DNA of 64,000 nucleotides from Mediterraneibacter gnavus ATCC 29149 (GCF_008121495.1 NZ_CP043051.1:558001-622000), one strand, 5' to 3'; positions 40,381 to 50,507 are shown, numbered from the stretch's first letter. The notes: generated by a model from the letters alone, not told the origin. Program-made: numbers and translations.

Positions 40381-41721
40381 TTACTCCTTATATGCTGATG
40401 AGCAGTGATGTTTATAATACAGAACCAGCATCACACTGCACAAGATCCATCCTAATGGGTATCCGAGCACAATCGGAATCATGGATTCTGATACTCTGGA
40501 CACAACAAATAAGTAAATCTGCCGGAAGAGAATCGAATTTATCATCATAATCAACATCGGTCCTTTCGTCATTCCGATCCCTCTTAACGTACTGTCGTAA
40601 ACTGAGTTGACACAGAGCGCAAGGTAAAACGGCATTTCTATATGGATAAATAATGTTCCGAATTTTACAACGTCCGGACTTTGGATAAACATGGATACCA
40701 ACGATTCTGCGAAGAGATTAATTAGAATGATCATGCATATCGCAATCCCAAAGCACATTGTCAATCCTGTCCGGATTCCTTTTCTAATTCTGTCATATCG
40801 TTTTGCCCCATAATTCTGTCCGACAAATGTCATCAAACCAAGAGAAAGACTTTGAATCGGAAGCAGACAGAATTTATCAACTTTTCCATATGCTAACCAT
40901 CCCGCCATTGCCGCTACACCGAAATGATTGATATACGACTGTACAAATACATTAGAGAATGACACAACTGCCGACTGTAATGCCATCGGTAATCCGACGC
41001 GTACTATCTTTCCTATCATTTCCGGATTGAGTCTGATCCTATTCCAAACCACTCGATAACTTGCCCGTTCTCTGCTCAGAACGATCATTACAAGGACAGC
41101 AGATGCCCCTTGCGAAATAACCGTAGCATACGCCGCTCCTTCTACGCCCAGACTGAACCCTGCCACAAAAATCAAATCCAGGACGATATTCAAAACGGTT
41201 GAAAAGATAAGGAAATATAACGGTCGACGGGAGTCACCTACTGCCCGAAGGATTCCAGCTCCCATATTATAAAAGAGAAGCCCTGTTACTCCGAGAAAAT
41301 AAATTCTCAGATATGCATCTGCCTGTACAAATACCTCTGCTGGTGTATTCATCAATTTAAGCATTTGTGTCCTGAATCCCAGCGCGCACACCGTACAAAT
41401 CACGCTCATAACAAATGTAAGCCCAATCGTTGTGTTTACCGCAATCTGTACATTCTTCTCATCTTTTGCTCCGAAATACTGCGAAATGATAATTCCTGCT
41501 CCTGTAGAAAGTCCCATAAAAAAGCCGATAAACGTATTGATCAGATTATCTGTCGTTCCGATTGCTGCCAGAGCTTCTTTCCCGACATAATTACCTACAA
41601 TAATACTATCCGCCGTATTGTAAAGCTGCTGAAAAAAACTTCCCATCATCAGTGGAATCGAAAACAGTAATAATTTCTTCCAGATTTTTCCTTCTGTCAT
41701 TGAAACAACTTTTGTACTCAT
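40381..41721 (-). CDS. MATE-family multidrug efflux transporter
   Basis: A 446-residue membrane protein with 12 predicted segments. The N-terminal repeat has MGSFFQQLYNTADSIIVGNYVG and the second repeat has YDSTLRGIGMTKGPMLI. It exports cationic compounds using Na+ or H+. I chose the ATG at 41721 (MSTKVVSMTEGK); the upstream GTG abuts the GGAG site. It ends 8 bases before the truncated LacI remnant and appears intact. Confidence 0.92.
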   Translation of the reverse strand: MSTKVVSMTEGKIWKKLLLFSIPLMMGSFFQQLYNTADSIIVGNYVGKEALAAIGTTDNLINTFIGFFMGLSTGAGIIISQYFGAKDEKNVQIAVNTTIGLTFVMSVICTVCALGFRTQMLKLMNTPAEVFVQADAYLRIYFLGVTGLLFYNMGAGILRAVGDSRRPLYFLIFSTVLNIVLDLIFVAGFSLGVEGAAYATVISQGASAVLVMIVLSRERASYRVVWNRIRLNPEMIGKIVRVGLPMALQSAVVSFSNVFVQSYINHFGVAAMAGWLAYGKVDKFCLLPIQSLSLGLMTFVGQNYGAKRYDRIRKGIRTGLTMCFGIAICMIILINLFAESLVSMFIQSPDVVKFGTLFIHIEMPFYLALCVNSVYDSTLRGIGMTKGPMLIMMINSILFRQIYLFVVSRVSESMIPIVLGYPLGWILCSVMLVLYYKHHCSSAYKE

Positions 41722-41758
41722 TTGTTTCTTCACTCCGTTCCTGTTTCTTTCCTCATTT

Positions 41759-41791
41759 GTTACTGTTCACAGGGAACCTGTGAGCAGTAAC
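41759..41791. terminator. Strong hairpin between the rhamnogalacturonan operon and the MATE gene
   Basis: The arms GTTACTGTTCACAGG and CCTGTGAGCAGTAAC pair over 15 positions with one mismatch around a GAA loop. Neither strand has a long T run immediately after it, so termination efficiency is uncertain. Confidence 0.6.
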
Positions 41792-41801
41792 CCGCATTTT
41801 A

Positions 41802-42608
41802 CTATATATTGACCGTCTTTCCACCTGGCACTTCCACGATCATTCCATCGACATTAATCCATACAGAATCAAATCCTGGATTATATACTTTATCTGCATC
41901 AATTGTAAACTTCAAATTTTTTGCAGCCTTCATATAATCCACAATTTCAATATTCGTCGCATACCATATATCTTCCCGATTTCCCACAAGCTGACAGAAT
42001 TCTTCTATCAGCTCCCAGTTATTATCTCTTGTAAACTCAAAGCTGTGCCCCCATACATACATCATGTATAAGTACTGTGCTTTAAATAATTCAACAAACT
42101 TCTGGCCGTTTTCCAGCAGATTGTGATTGTGATGGCAGGTTGCCGTCCATTTCAGATAATTCTCCGGCATACCAAAGCTATCCGTACTTCCTACAGTCCG
42201 ACAGTACTCAATTCCCAGTCCCGGAAGCAACCCGACAATTTCATCATTGCAGGAACCATTCGGATAAGACATTCCTCTTACCGGATATCCAACCGCTCTC
42301 TCAAGCGCACGTCGATCCTCCAGCACCTGCATAGCGGTCTGCTCAATCGGACATCGACTGATTGTCGGATGCAGTACGGTATGGCAGGATACCTCATGTC
42401 TCTGATAAAGCGTTTTCCACTCTTCCACCTGGATTCGTTCTTCATCTACCAAGCCTGAATTCAAGTGAAATGTCCCACGAACTCCATTTTGATTCATAAT
42501 TTCCACGAGACGTCTGTCTTCCACCCGTCCATCATCGTAACTAAGCGTCAGAACCTTATGCTTTCCTTTCGGAAAACATACATAGATATTTTTCAATTTG
42601 TTCCTCAT
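41802..42608 (-). CDS. Polysaccharide deacetylase (NodB/CE4-like) family protein
   Basis: A 268-residue cytoplasmic protein with the NodB motif 1 TLSYDDGRVED, a histidine pair in SCHTVLHPTI and motif 3-like MSYPNGSCND. These provide the Asp and His-His metal ligands. There is no signal peptide. I chose MRNKLKNIYVCFPKGK (42608) because it overlaps the GH105 stop as ATGA. The context suggests removal of acetyl groups from imported pectic oligosaccharides, which is inference. Confidence 0.8.
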   Translation of the reverse strand: MRNKLKNIYVCFPKGKHKVLTLSYDDGRVEDRRLVEIMNQNGVRGTFHLNSGLVDEERIQVEEWKTLYQRHEVSCHTVLHPTISRCPIEQTAMQVLEDRRALERAVGYPVRGMSYPNGSCNDEIVGLLPGLGIEYCRTVGSTDSFGMPENYLKWTATCHHNHNLLENGQKFVELFKAQYLYMMYVWGHSFEFTRDNNWELIEEFCQLVGNREDIWYATNIEIVDYMKAAKNLKFTIDADKVYNPGFDSVWINVDGMIVEVPGGKTVNI

Positions 42609-43654
42609 AACGCACCATCCCCTGTAATATTTTCCACATTCAATACTGCGCTGAAGAATGCAAGTGCCATTCCCTGGCCCCATCCCTGGATCCATTTTTT
42701 CGAAATACCACAGTAACCCTCCCGGTCTTTCATCACCGCCGTGCCTCCGGATACATCGGTCACTCTGCCATCCGGATTTACATGTGCGAGAATTCCATCG
42801 ATTGATTTCTGCACATATTTCAAATGAAGCGGATTTCCTTTCAAAGTCAATGCAGCTGCAATCCCCGCAGACGCAGAGATTTCTTCATAGGACTCTTCAT
42901 CATCCAGGATTGTTCTCCAAAGTCCATTCTCTGTCTGTAATAATTTCAATGCTGACAACTGCTCATTCAGACTTCCTACAATTTCAAGATACTGTGGATA
43001 TAGATAGCATTCCGGCAGAATTCGTCCCACCTGACACATTGTATAAGCTCCCCAGCAGTTTGCTCTTCCCCAGTGGAAACCTGACATATGATCTTTTGTG
43101 ATGTTATTGTATCCGTGATACCACAATCCGTTTTCTTCATCTTGAAGATACTGGATATGCCAACAGAACTGATTCAACGCATCATCAATCAATTCTGCAT
43201 CTTCTGTCATTACACCTACCCGCAGCATAAAGAACGCTGCCATAAATAGCGTATCCGCCCAACACTGCTCCGGAAAATCATTCTTTGCAGAAACCGTATG
43301 CTGCAATACGTGATTTCCGAAACGAAGTGCATCATTTCTCAGATAGGCAATTTTAAACTGGATCAGATCCATGTATTTCTCTTCACCGGTAGCCTGATAC
43401 AGCGTGATCAGACAATGCCCCATCGCGCAGGTGTTTACTGTCCAGACAGGAAGTCCAAGTTCAATCAGTTCATCTACCCTCTCTTTTAATACGTTCAGAT
43501 ATTCCTGCTTTTTTGTTGCCTCATATGCTTCTGCAATTCCGTAATACGCGACTCCGCATGGCCAGTCCCATGTCATATCCATACGCATCGTACGCGCAAC
43601 GATTTTATCCATTTGCTCTTCTAAGTTTGCTTTATTGTATTCTAATTTCCCCAT
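42605..43654 (-). CDS. GH105 unsaturated rhamnogalacturonyl hydrolase (YteR-like)
   Basis: A 349-residue alpha6/alpha6-barrel enzyme. It removes the unsaturated galacturonic acid left at the non-reducing end by rhamnogalacturonan lyases. Family motifs include WPCGVAYYGIAEAYEAT, the catalytic-Asp region QCWADTLFMAAFFM and SGFHWGRANCWGAYTM. There is no signal peptide, so it is intracellular. It lies 4 bases after the PL11 gene and is translationally coupled to the deacetylase gene. Confidence 0.88.
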   Translation of the reverse strand: MGKLEYNKANLEEQMDKIVARTMRMDMTWDWPCGVAYYGIAEAYEATKKQEYLNVLKERVDELIELGLPVWTVNTCAMGHCLITLYQATGEEKYMDLIQFKIAYLRNDALRFGNHVLQHTVSAKNDFPEQCWADTLFMAAFFMLRVGVMTEDAELIDDALNQFCWHIQYLQDEENGLWYHGYNNITKDHMSGFHWGRANCWGAYTMCQVGRILPECYLYPQYLEIVGSLNEQLSALKLLQTENGLWRTILDDEESYEEISASAGIAAALTLKGNPLHLKYVQKSIDGILAHVNPDGRVTDVSGGTAVMKDREGYCGISKKWIQGWGQGMALAFFSAVLNVENITGDGAL

Positions 43655-43658
43655 TGTT

Positions 43659-46600
43659 TTATTCCTTTCCGATTAACTTTTTGATTTCTTCTGCTACAAA
43701 ATGCGCATACAGTTGTGCTCCTGCCTCTTGTAGATGGACGTTGTCTTCACGATACCATACAGCAGTTTGTTCTTCTCCTGCCTTTGCACATGCTTTTCTT
43801 GTAATCCCCAGCATATCCACATATGGAATATTTTCTTTATCTGCAAGCTTCTTCATTTCTTTTGCATATTTCGGAAGTAATGCATCGATTTTTGCGTTTT
43901 CTCCCTGTTCATTTGCCAGACACGGACGCAGACAGATTGACGAAATCAGAATCGGATACGCCTTCTTTTCTCTTGCCACTCTTATATATTCCATAAGAGA
44001 TTCTCCAAATGTTTCCAGCGGAACATAGCGTTCTTTTTTCTCTGCTGCCGCATCATTATGTCCGAACTGTATCAACAGATAATCTCCACTCTTCATCTGA
44101 TTTTTGATGTCCTCAAGTCGACCTTCTTCTCTAAAAGATCTGGAGGATCGACCTGCCATCGCACAATTGTCAACGATAATATGTCTGGTTTCATAGCTCA
44201 TTTCCTGCGAAAACGGACTGCTGTCCCGATGCGCTTCTTTCCAACAGTTTTCGGCTTCCAGGGCGTCAACAAGCTTTTCTCCCCATCCGGTCTGTGGTCT
44301 TTCTGACTCATGATAACTCTGTGCCGTCGAATCTCCTGCAAGATACAATACCGGCTTACGTTTCATCTCCGGCAGTACCTGCCTGAAATCCATATCCGAA
44401 GCATAATAAAACTTCGTATACCCCGGCTGGTTATAGCAGTTATTCTGCCATGCCACTCCACACCGATACTGCACATCATGCATCAAAGTAAACAATTTAT
44501 GTTCCGTCAATTCCGTTGAACTATAAATTCGGATTGCGGAACTGTCGCTTGTCCGCAGAAGGATCTCCTCCCGGAAATCCCCGAAGATATCAGCCACAAG
44601 ACATGGATTTCCTTTGGTACCGTTATTTGTCAGCGTATTCTCCGGACGGAGCATCTCGCCGTGTATCATATCACTGATCACTCCTGTTGCAGTTTCATGA
44701 AGATAATCCTCGCCGTCCGTAATCTGTGTCGTCAGATCTGATGCCCAGCGAATCGACATATTGCTGCCCGGCGAACCTGCCTCCAAAAGAGTTCCGTGAC
44801 AGTCATATGTCCCTTTTCCGTTCACCCAGCACTGTAGCCCCCTTGCATTGGGATGAATATCTCCAATCATGCATCTTCCCAGATCTTCCTCCGCATATTC
44901 TCCAAACACAACTTCTCCATTTTCCGCATGACGCAGGGCATACCCGTATGGAGCGTTAATCCCTTCTTCAAAAACATTAAAAATCTCCAGCCCCGGACGA
45001 TCCGGATCGATATCTGCCACATGCATGGCATCTCCGTGTCCAAACTTAGCTTCTCTTCCGTCTGGCAGCATTCCATAAGAACTGTATAATAAACTTCCGT
45101 CATGATCGATACATGCTGCTCCGTAAATGATTTCCATACAGCCGTCCCCATCTACATCTGCTGTTGCAAGCGAATGATTTCCCTGTCCCGCAAGTTTACC
45201 GTACACCGGATCCTCTCCTTTTTTCAGATGCGGATTATCATGAAATGGATTGTTCATTGGAACAAACCCACTGTCTACCTTCCACTCCGTCTCAAATTTG
45301 TTTTCAAAGAAACGATATGCCGTCAGTGTTGATCTTGTGTAATAGCCACGGCATACAATCAGATACGGACGTTCTCCATCCAGATAGGCCACTCCCGACA
45401 GGAATCGATCCACACGGTTACACGGTTCGATTCGTTTCATTGCATAATCTCCCCATCGCAGACCATCATCAGTACGCCCGACAGGAAACTCTATTGTTTC
45501 CAGTTCCTCGCCATTCCCGGCAAACATCGTCAAATACTCCGGGCCTTCATATATGAAGCCTTCAAACTCTCTCAAGCAATTTTTATCACTTCTTTCTTTC
45601 GCATACACATCAATAAAATAATCCGTCAATTGACGCGCATCCTGCTCTGACAGCGGATACTCAAATCTTTGCTCTGTCCCAAAACATTCTTCTAGTGTAG
45701 ACGGCCATGTACCACTGATAACTTCCGGCTGCTCATGCCAGCTTTGGAATACCTTTACCAGATGTTCATAATAATCTTCGGCCGAACAAACATATGAATC
45801 TTCATGCGTGATTCCCGCACACATATCTTTTTCTGGTATTGTGATATATTGTTCTTTTTCTTTGCCTTCGAAGAAAATCGTCATTTTCGTACCCGGTGCC
45901 GTTTTCACTGCCATCTCCGCCTGTCCATCTCCATTAAAGTCATAACAGATAAACTGGGTATAATGAGCACCGGCTCGTATATTTTCTCCCATGTCCAGGC
46001 GCCACATCAATTCTCCATCCAATTTATAACAATCCAGATAGCAGTGACCGGTATATCCTTTGATCGAGACATCATGGGAGTTGGACGGATCCCATTTCAC
46101 AATATACTCATACTCTCCATCGCCGTCTACATCCGCCACAGACATATCGTTTGCTGAATATGTAAATGCTTCTCCTGCCGGGGTAATTCCGTCTGCCGGT
46201 TTCTGAATAGGAATATCATAATACCCATTTTCCCAAACATTTACACACTCACACCTGGATAAGATGTTTCCATTTATGACAGGTGCCACACTATACTGAT
46301 CATCCATACCACCTTGAATATCCAGATAATTCATACTGTCATTCACCTCAGCGATGCTTTCTCCGTTTCTATAAATAACAAATCCGACGCCGTCAAGCCC
46401 TCTTCCATCTTCTCTTACTCCGGTCACCTCTGTAAGGAACAATCGCCAGCTTAAGAAAACACCTTCCCTGCACGGCACTGCGATCAGACCGCGCTTCAGT
46501 TGCTCCAGTTGTTCCTTCTGAATATAATGAACCGGTGTCACGAACAGCTCCTCTGCCGTTTCTTTTCCATCTATCACCGGAACCAGTTTTAGATAATGCG

Positions 46601-46784
46601 GCCGGTGCGTTGATTTTTTCAATCGATAAACCCTCTCTTGATCTGCCGGAATTTCCCCTATCATCTGATACCTTACTTGCTCTCCCTCACGGTCAGACCA
46701 GTAAATTCTGTAGCTTTGTGCGCCAATAGCTTCATCCCACATGATTACTGCCTCGTTGCGGGTGATCTGTGCTAATTCCATCAT
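43659..46784 (-). CDS. Rhamnogalacturonan lyase PL11 fused to an SGNH (CE12-like) acetylesterase
   Basis: A 1041-residue cytoplasmic fusion. An N-terminal fibronectin-like region (about 1-95) precedes a PL11 propeller (about 130-770) with repeated Asp-rich calcium sites such as VADVDGDGEYE, YDFNGDGQAEM and TADVDGDGCMEI. From about residue 790 an SGNH esterase domain follows, with LYLAGDSTAQSY, IQFGHNDAAAE and DNVHLQEAGA. The start MMELAQITRNEA (46784) has AAAGGAAAAC upstream; the longer frame adds 25 unsupported residues. It should cleave and deacetylate rhamnogalacturonan-I oligosaccharides after import. Confidence 0.9.
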   Translation of the reverse strand: MMELAQITRNEAVIMWDEAIGAQSYRIYWSDREGEQVRYQMIGEIPADQERVYRLKKSTHRPHYLKLVPVIDGKETAEELFVTPVHYIQKEQLEQLKRGLIAVPCREGVFLSWRLFLTEVTGVREDGRGLDGVGFVIYRNGESIAEVNDSMNYLDIQGGMDDQYSVAPVINGNILSRCECVNVWENGYYDIPIQKPADGITPAGEAFTYSANDMSVADVDGDGEYEYIVKWDPSNSHDVSIKGYTGHCYLDCYKLDGELMWRLDMGENIRAGAHYTQFICYDFNGDGQAEMAVKTAPGTKMTIFFEGKEKEQYITIPEKDMCAGITHEDSYVCSAEDYYEHLVKVFQSWHEQPEVISGTWPSTLEECFGTEQRFEYPLSEQDARQLTDYFIDVYAKERSDKNCLREFEGFIYEGPEYLTMFAGNGEELETIEFPVGRTDDGLRWGDYAMKRIEPCNRVDRFLSGVAYLDGERPYLIVCRGYYTRSTLTAYRFFENKFETEWKVDSGFVPMNNPFHDNPHLKKGEDPVYGKLAGQGNHSLATADVDGDGCMEIIYGAACIDHDGSLLYSSYGMLPDGREAKFGHGDAMHVADIDPDRPGLEIFNVFEEGINAPYGYALRHAENGEVVFGEYAEEDLGRCMIGDIHPNARGLQCWVNGKGTYDCHGTLLEAGSPGSNMSIRWASDLTTQITDGEDYLHETATGVISDMIHGEMLRPENTLTNNGTKGNPCLVADIFGDFREEILLRTSDSSAIRIYSSTELTEHKLFTLMHDVQYRCGVAWQNNCYNQPGYTKFYYASDMDFRQVLPEMKRKPVLYLAGDSTAQSYHESERPQTGWGEKLVDALEAENCWKEAHRDSSPFSQEMSYETRHIIVDNCAMAGRSSRSFREEGRLEDIKNQMKSGDYLLIQFGHNDAAAEKKERYVPLETFGESLMEYIRVAREKKAYPILISSICLRPCLANEQGENAKIDALLPKYAKEMKKLADKENIPYVDMLGITRKACAKAGEEQTAVWYREDNVHLQEAGAQLYAHFVAEEIKKLIGKE

Positions 46785-46872
46785 CTTGTTTTCCTTTCCG
46801 CAGTTTCCTATAGAAACACAAAAGGCTCCAACCAGTTTTCCTGCTGAAGCCTTTCTCACTACTCTAATTCAT

Positions 46873-48426
46873 TTATTTATCGGCTTTATACAGCTCGTTT
46901 ACTTCCTCAACAAGTCTGTCTCCTCCACGATCAAGCCACAACTGTGCTGCATCCTCAAGACCTTTCTTATCGATCTGTCCACAAATGTACTGTGTTCTTG
47001 CATCTTCGATAATCTGCTCAATATCTGTACCAACTTCTGCATTCACCTCTGAGTTTGCAAGATATCCCAGTGCCGGATTGCTTACAGCAAATGGCTCGTT
47101 ATACTCATAGGACTCGTATCTTGCCTTCTGAACTTCATCCATCTCCAGTGACGGGCTCTGAGAAAGAAGGTTCGGAATATATGCTTCTGCCTGGTTCAGA
47201 CCTGTATTCGGAAGACTTGACATTTCAAAATCACCGCTCTTTTCAATGTTTCCATTCTCGTTGATTGTATAGCTGATATCTTCCAGTCCGTAATCAGCCA
47301 AAACCATCATCTCGTCATCACACATTTTATCCAGGAATGTAAGACAGTTTTTCAGATCTTCTTCTGTTTTAGCACCTGCTTTTGTAATCATATAGAAACC
47401 ATTGTATCCGCTTGTCGCCAGTGTTTTTTCCTCAATAGGTCCTACAAGCTGCATCGTTGCGGTCTTAGAAGAGTCCACTACAGATGTGATGTTATTTGTT
47501 TTAAAGTAATCCCAGATTCTTGTACCGCCGTCCATGACATCTACGAATACTCCTGTTTCTCCCTTCTTACATGCCTCCTGGAATGTACCAGAATCAATTG
47601 TTGCCCAGTCTTTTCTTACCAGACCTTCATCATAGATTTTCTTCATCCAATCCAGTGCTTCCTGATACTCTTCTGTCTGGTGAACCGGAACCATTTTTCC
47701 ATTCTCTTCTACCCATTCATTTCCTGTACCAAACCATGTCTGGATTACATCCAAAGGTCCTGTATACTTTGTAAGTTCAAGACCATATGTATCATCTACA
47801 CCGTTTCCGTCCGGATCCTCATATGTAAATTTGTAAAGCATCTCGTATACATCTTCAATTGTCTTCGGATCTTCTGTGATTCCAACTTTCTCTGCCCAGT
47901 CTTTTCTGTAAGAAAGACCTAAACGACCTTTGGCACGCGCACGATATAATCCGATGATCTGACCGTCCACTGTAAGTGCTTTTGAAACTTCCGGATCTGC
48001 CTGGGAGAGATTCGGATATGCTTCTGAATCTTCCAGATATGATGTCAGATCCCAAAACGCACCTTTCTTTGCGGCATCTACAATATTTGCACTCAGTTCT
48101 ACATTTGATGTAAGAATCATCGGCATATTATCTTTATCCATCAATGTCAATCCAAGTTTTTCTTTGTATGTACCGTCATTCTCAAATTTCCACTCTACAC
48201 TGACTCCTGTGTAATCTTCATATTTCTTGATTACTTCATCAGAATGCTCATTCTGAAGCTCTGTGCCGTAAAAAGCCGGAACCATCATACTGATGACCGG
48301 TTTCCCGTCTTCTGTTGTTGATGATGTGGATTCCTTTTTATCGGAAGAACCACCACATGCTGCCATTGACATTGCTGTTACACCCGCGAGGGTAATTGCT
48401 GTTGCTTTTTTCCATGTTTTTCTCAT
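46873..48426 (-). CDS. Solute-binding lipoprotein, LplA/YtcQ type, for pectic oligosaccharides
   Basis: A 517-residue extracellular lipoprotein with signal peptide and lipobox SMAAC (Cys24), followed by a serine-rich linker. The size fits the large CUT1-like binding proteins that pair with LplB/LplC permeases. It lies between the permease genes and the PL11 gene. The ligand is inferred to be unsaturated rhamnogalacturonan oligosaccharides. Confidence 0.87.
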   Translation of the reverse strand: MRKTWKKATAITLAGVTAMSMAACGGSSDKKESTSSTTEDGKPVISMMVPAFYGTELQNEHSDEVIKKYEDYTGVSVEWKFENDGTYKEKLGLTLMDKDNMPMILTSNVELSANIVDAAKKGAFWDLTSYLEDSEAYPNLSQADPEVSKALTVDGQIIGLYRARAKGRLGLSYRKDWAEKVGITEDPKTIEDVYEMLYKFTYEDPDGNGVDDTYGLELTKYTGPLDVIQTWFGTGNEWVEENGKMVPVHQTEEYQEALDWMKKIYDEGLVRKDWATIDSGTFQEACKKGETGVFVDVMDGGTRIWDYFKTNNITSVVDSSKTATMQLVGPIEEKTLATSGYNGFYMITKAGAKTEEDLKNCLTFLDKMCDDEMMVLADYGLEDISYTINENGNIEKSGDFEMSSLPNTGLNQAEAYIPNLLSQSPSLEMDEVQKARYESYEYNEPFAVSNPALGYLANSEVNAEVGTDIEQIIEDARTQYICGQIDKKGLEDAAQLWLDRGGDRLVEEVNELYKADK

Positions 48427-48464
48427 AATCTTTTCCCTTCTTTTTATATAAATTGTATTTTATA

Positions 48465-49391
48465 TCATCCTTTTACTGCTCCAACCATAACACCCTTCGT
48501 AAAATACTTCTGGATGAACGGATAAATGATCAAAATCGGAATGGTCGCAACTACTGTCGTTGCCATCTTCACTGACTGCTCCGGAGGTGTACCGAATGCA
48601 CCGAAGTCCATCCCACTCTGTGTTGCCACAGAGGACGTCATAAAGATGATTCTTCGAAGTACGATCTGAATTACTTCTTTCTTAGAATCCGAAATGTACA
48701 TCATTGCATTGAAATACGAATTCCAGTGCGTAACTGCATAGAACAAAGATACACTCGCAAGTACCGGTTTTGAAAGCGGAAGAATAATCTTCATAAATAT
48801 CTGTAGATCGTTACATCCATCCAGCCTTGCCGATTCCTCCAACTCCATCGGAAGTCCCTGAAAATAGTTTTTAATAATGATCATATTAAACGGATTGATT
48901 GCTCCCGGCAGCCATAATGCCCAGAAAGAATCTCTCAAATTCAACACATTTGCTACAAGAATATAAGTCGGAACCATACCTCCTGTAAAGAGCATCGTTA
49001 CAATTACCATGTTAATAAAAAAGTTTCTTCCTTTAAAATAGTTTCTTGATAACGGATACGCTAATGTACATGATAAAAACATATTTATCGCAACACCAAC
49101 CACCGTTACAAAAACCGAATTGAGAAGTCCTCTGATTGTTTCACCATTTGCAAAGATATATTTGTATGCATTCAGTGATATTGTATGCGGGATTATGAAA
49201 AATGCCCGTTCTGTCAGTTCTTTTTCTGTCGCAAAGGATCCTGCGATTACATAGAGAAAAGGAAGCAGAGTAATCAGCGCAAACGATGCAATAAACAAAT
49301 AAATCAGCACCTGCACCGCCTGATCAGCCGGACTTCGTTTAATTTTCCTTCCCTGCATGCCATTTTTTACGCTTGCTTTCATTTTTGCCAT
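48465..49391 (-). CDS. ABC importer permease, LplC/YtcP type
   Basis: A 308-residue permease with six predicted membrane segments and the EAA-like loop ESARLDGCNDLQIFMKIILP. The start at 49391 (MAKMKASVKNGMQ) has AAGGGG 8 bases upstream; an upstream GTG is less well placed. It lies 14 bases after the other permease gene. No ATPase is encoded in the locus. Confidence 0.88.
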   Translation of the reverse strand: MAKMKASVKNGMQGRKIKRSPADQAVQVLIYLFIASFALITLLPFLYVIAGSFATEKELTERAFFIIPHTISLNAYKYIFANGETIRGLLNSVFVTVVGVAINMFLSCTLAYPLSRNYFKGRNFFINMVIVTMLFTGGMVPTYILVANVLNLRDSFWALWLPGAINPFNMIIIKNYFQGLPMELEESARLDGCNDLQIFMKIILPLSKPVLASVSLFYAVTHWNSYFNAMMYISDSKKEVIQIVLRRIIFMTSSVATQSGMDFGAFGTPPEQSVKMATTVVATIPILIIYPFIQKYFTKGVMVGAVKG

Positions 49392-49405
49392 TTTTCTCAC
49401 CCCTT

Positions 49406-50359
49406 TTAATAGAATCCTGATTCACCAAACACTTTTGCAAGCTTGTTCGCTCCGATGACCATAACCATACTTACAACGGATTTAAACATTCCTGCTGCTG
49501 TTGCCAGAGAATAGTTTCCATTCACAACACCTTTTGTGTAAATATATGTGTCAAACACATCCGATGCTGCTCTGTTCATGGAGTTCTGCATCAGATAAAT
49601 CTGTTCGTATCCTGTATTTAAAATCTGTCCCACTTTCAAAATCAACATAATTACAATTGTTGAACGAATAGCCGGAAGAGTTACATGCCACATTTTCTGC
49701 CAACGATTTGCTCCATCCATATCTGCTGCTTCATAAAGTTGTACATCCACGCCTGAGAGAGCCGCCAGGAAGATGATTGTTCCATATCCGGTTTCTTTCC
49801 ACATGTTCTGTCCGATGATCATCGGAACAAACAAATTCGGATCTGACATAATATCAGGTGCATTTTTTCCAAAAATCATTGTCAGAAAATGATACACGAT
49901 TCCGTCTGTTGTTGAAAACAACTGAGTTGTCAGTGCCGCCACAATTACAAATGAAATAAAATGAGGGATGTACACCATCGTCTGTGTAACACGTTTGAAT
50001 GCCATATTTTTCACTTCATTTAATAAGAGTGCTAAAATAATCGGTGCCGGAAAATAAAAAATCAGGCTTGCGATTGAGATTGAAAGAGTATTCTTTAACA
50101 GGCTCCAGAAATCCGGTCCCGTAAGAAATTTCTTAAATATGTCAAATCCTACGAAAGGACTGTTTATAATTGCTGATATCGCTGAATCTCCATTATATGG
50201 ACTAAAATCCTGAAAGGCCATTGCCAATCCCCCCATTGGAAGATAATTAAAAATCAGCATGTACAACACACCTGGAATAATCATGATATATAACCATATA
50301 TGTGCTTTCCATTGTCCTGTACGAGATGTTACTGCTTGGGTTTTTGCTTTTGTCTTCAT
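49406..50359 (-). CDS. ABC importer permease, LplB type
   Basis: A 317-residue permease with six predicted membrane segments. The ATPase-contact loop is YEAADMDGANRWQKMWHVTL. The start at 50359 (MKTKAKTQAVTSRTG) has GGAG 9 bases upstream. It is the first gene of the rhamnogalacturonan transport operon, behind the promoter at 50437-50466. Confidence 0.88.
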   Translation of the reverse strand: MKTKAKTQAVTSRTGQWKAHIWLYIMIIPGVLYMLIFNYLPMGGLAMAFQDFSPYNGDSAISAIINSPFVGFDIFKKFLTGPDFWSLLKNTLSISIASLIFYFPAPIILALLLNEVKNMAFKRVTQTMVYIPHFISFVIVAALTTQLFSTTDGIVYHFLTMIFGKNAPDIMSDPNLFVPMIIGQNMWKETGYGTIIFLAALSGVDVQLYEAADMDGANRWQKMWHVTLPAIRSTIVIMLILKVGQILNTGYEQIYLMQNSMNRAASDVFDTYIYTKGVVNGNYSLATAAGMFKSVVSMVMVIGANKLAKVFGESGFY

Positions 50360-50436
50360 TCCCACTTTCTCCTCGTCCTCTTTTTTATCATGATCGGCTC
50401 ATGATATCTACGATTGCGGTCCGCTTCCGTGAGCAC

Positions 50437-50466
50437 ATTGTACCGTCTCTTTCATTCATTTGTAAA
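50437..50466 (-). promoter_or_regulatory. Promoter of the rhamnogalacturonan operon
   Basis: On the minus strand TTTACA (50461-50466), an 18-base spacer and TACAAT (50437-50442) lie about 78 bases before the LplB-type permease start. A perfect dyad overlaps the -35 element. Confidence 0.65.
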
Positions 50467-50480
50467 TAATCATTTTACAA
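50460..50480. promoter_or_regulatory. Dyad operator candidate overlapping the -35 of the rhamnogalacturonan promoter
   Basis: TTGTAAA (50460-50466) and TTTACAA (50474-50480) are a perfect 7-bp inverted repeat separated by 7 bases. The centre-to-centre spacing suits a dimeric regulator. The YesS-like regulator encoded just upstream is the obvious candidate, although AraC-type proteins more often use direct repeats. Confidence 0.45.
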
Positions 50481-50507
50481 TCTGTTATTATCCTTTTACA
50501 CATGCGA

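Noticed and set aside
43659..46784. The SGNH part as a separate gene fused by a sequencing error
   Set aside because: The frame is continuous, the linker is normal, and lyase-esterase combinations are plausible in pectin loci.
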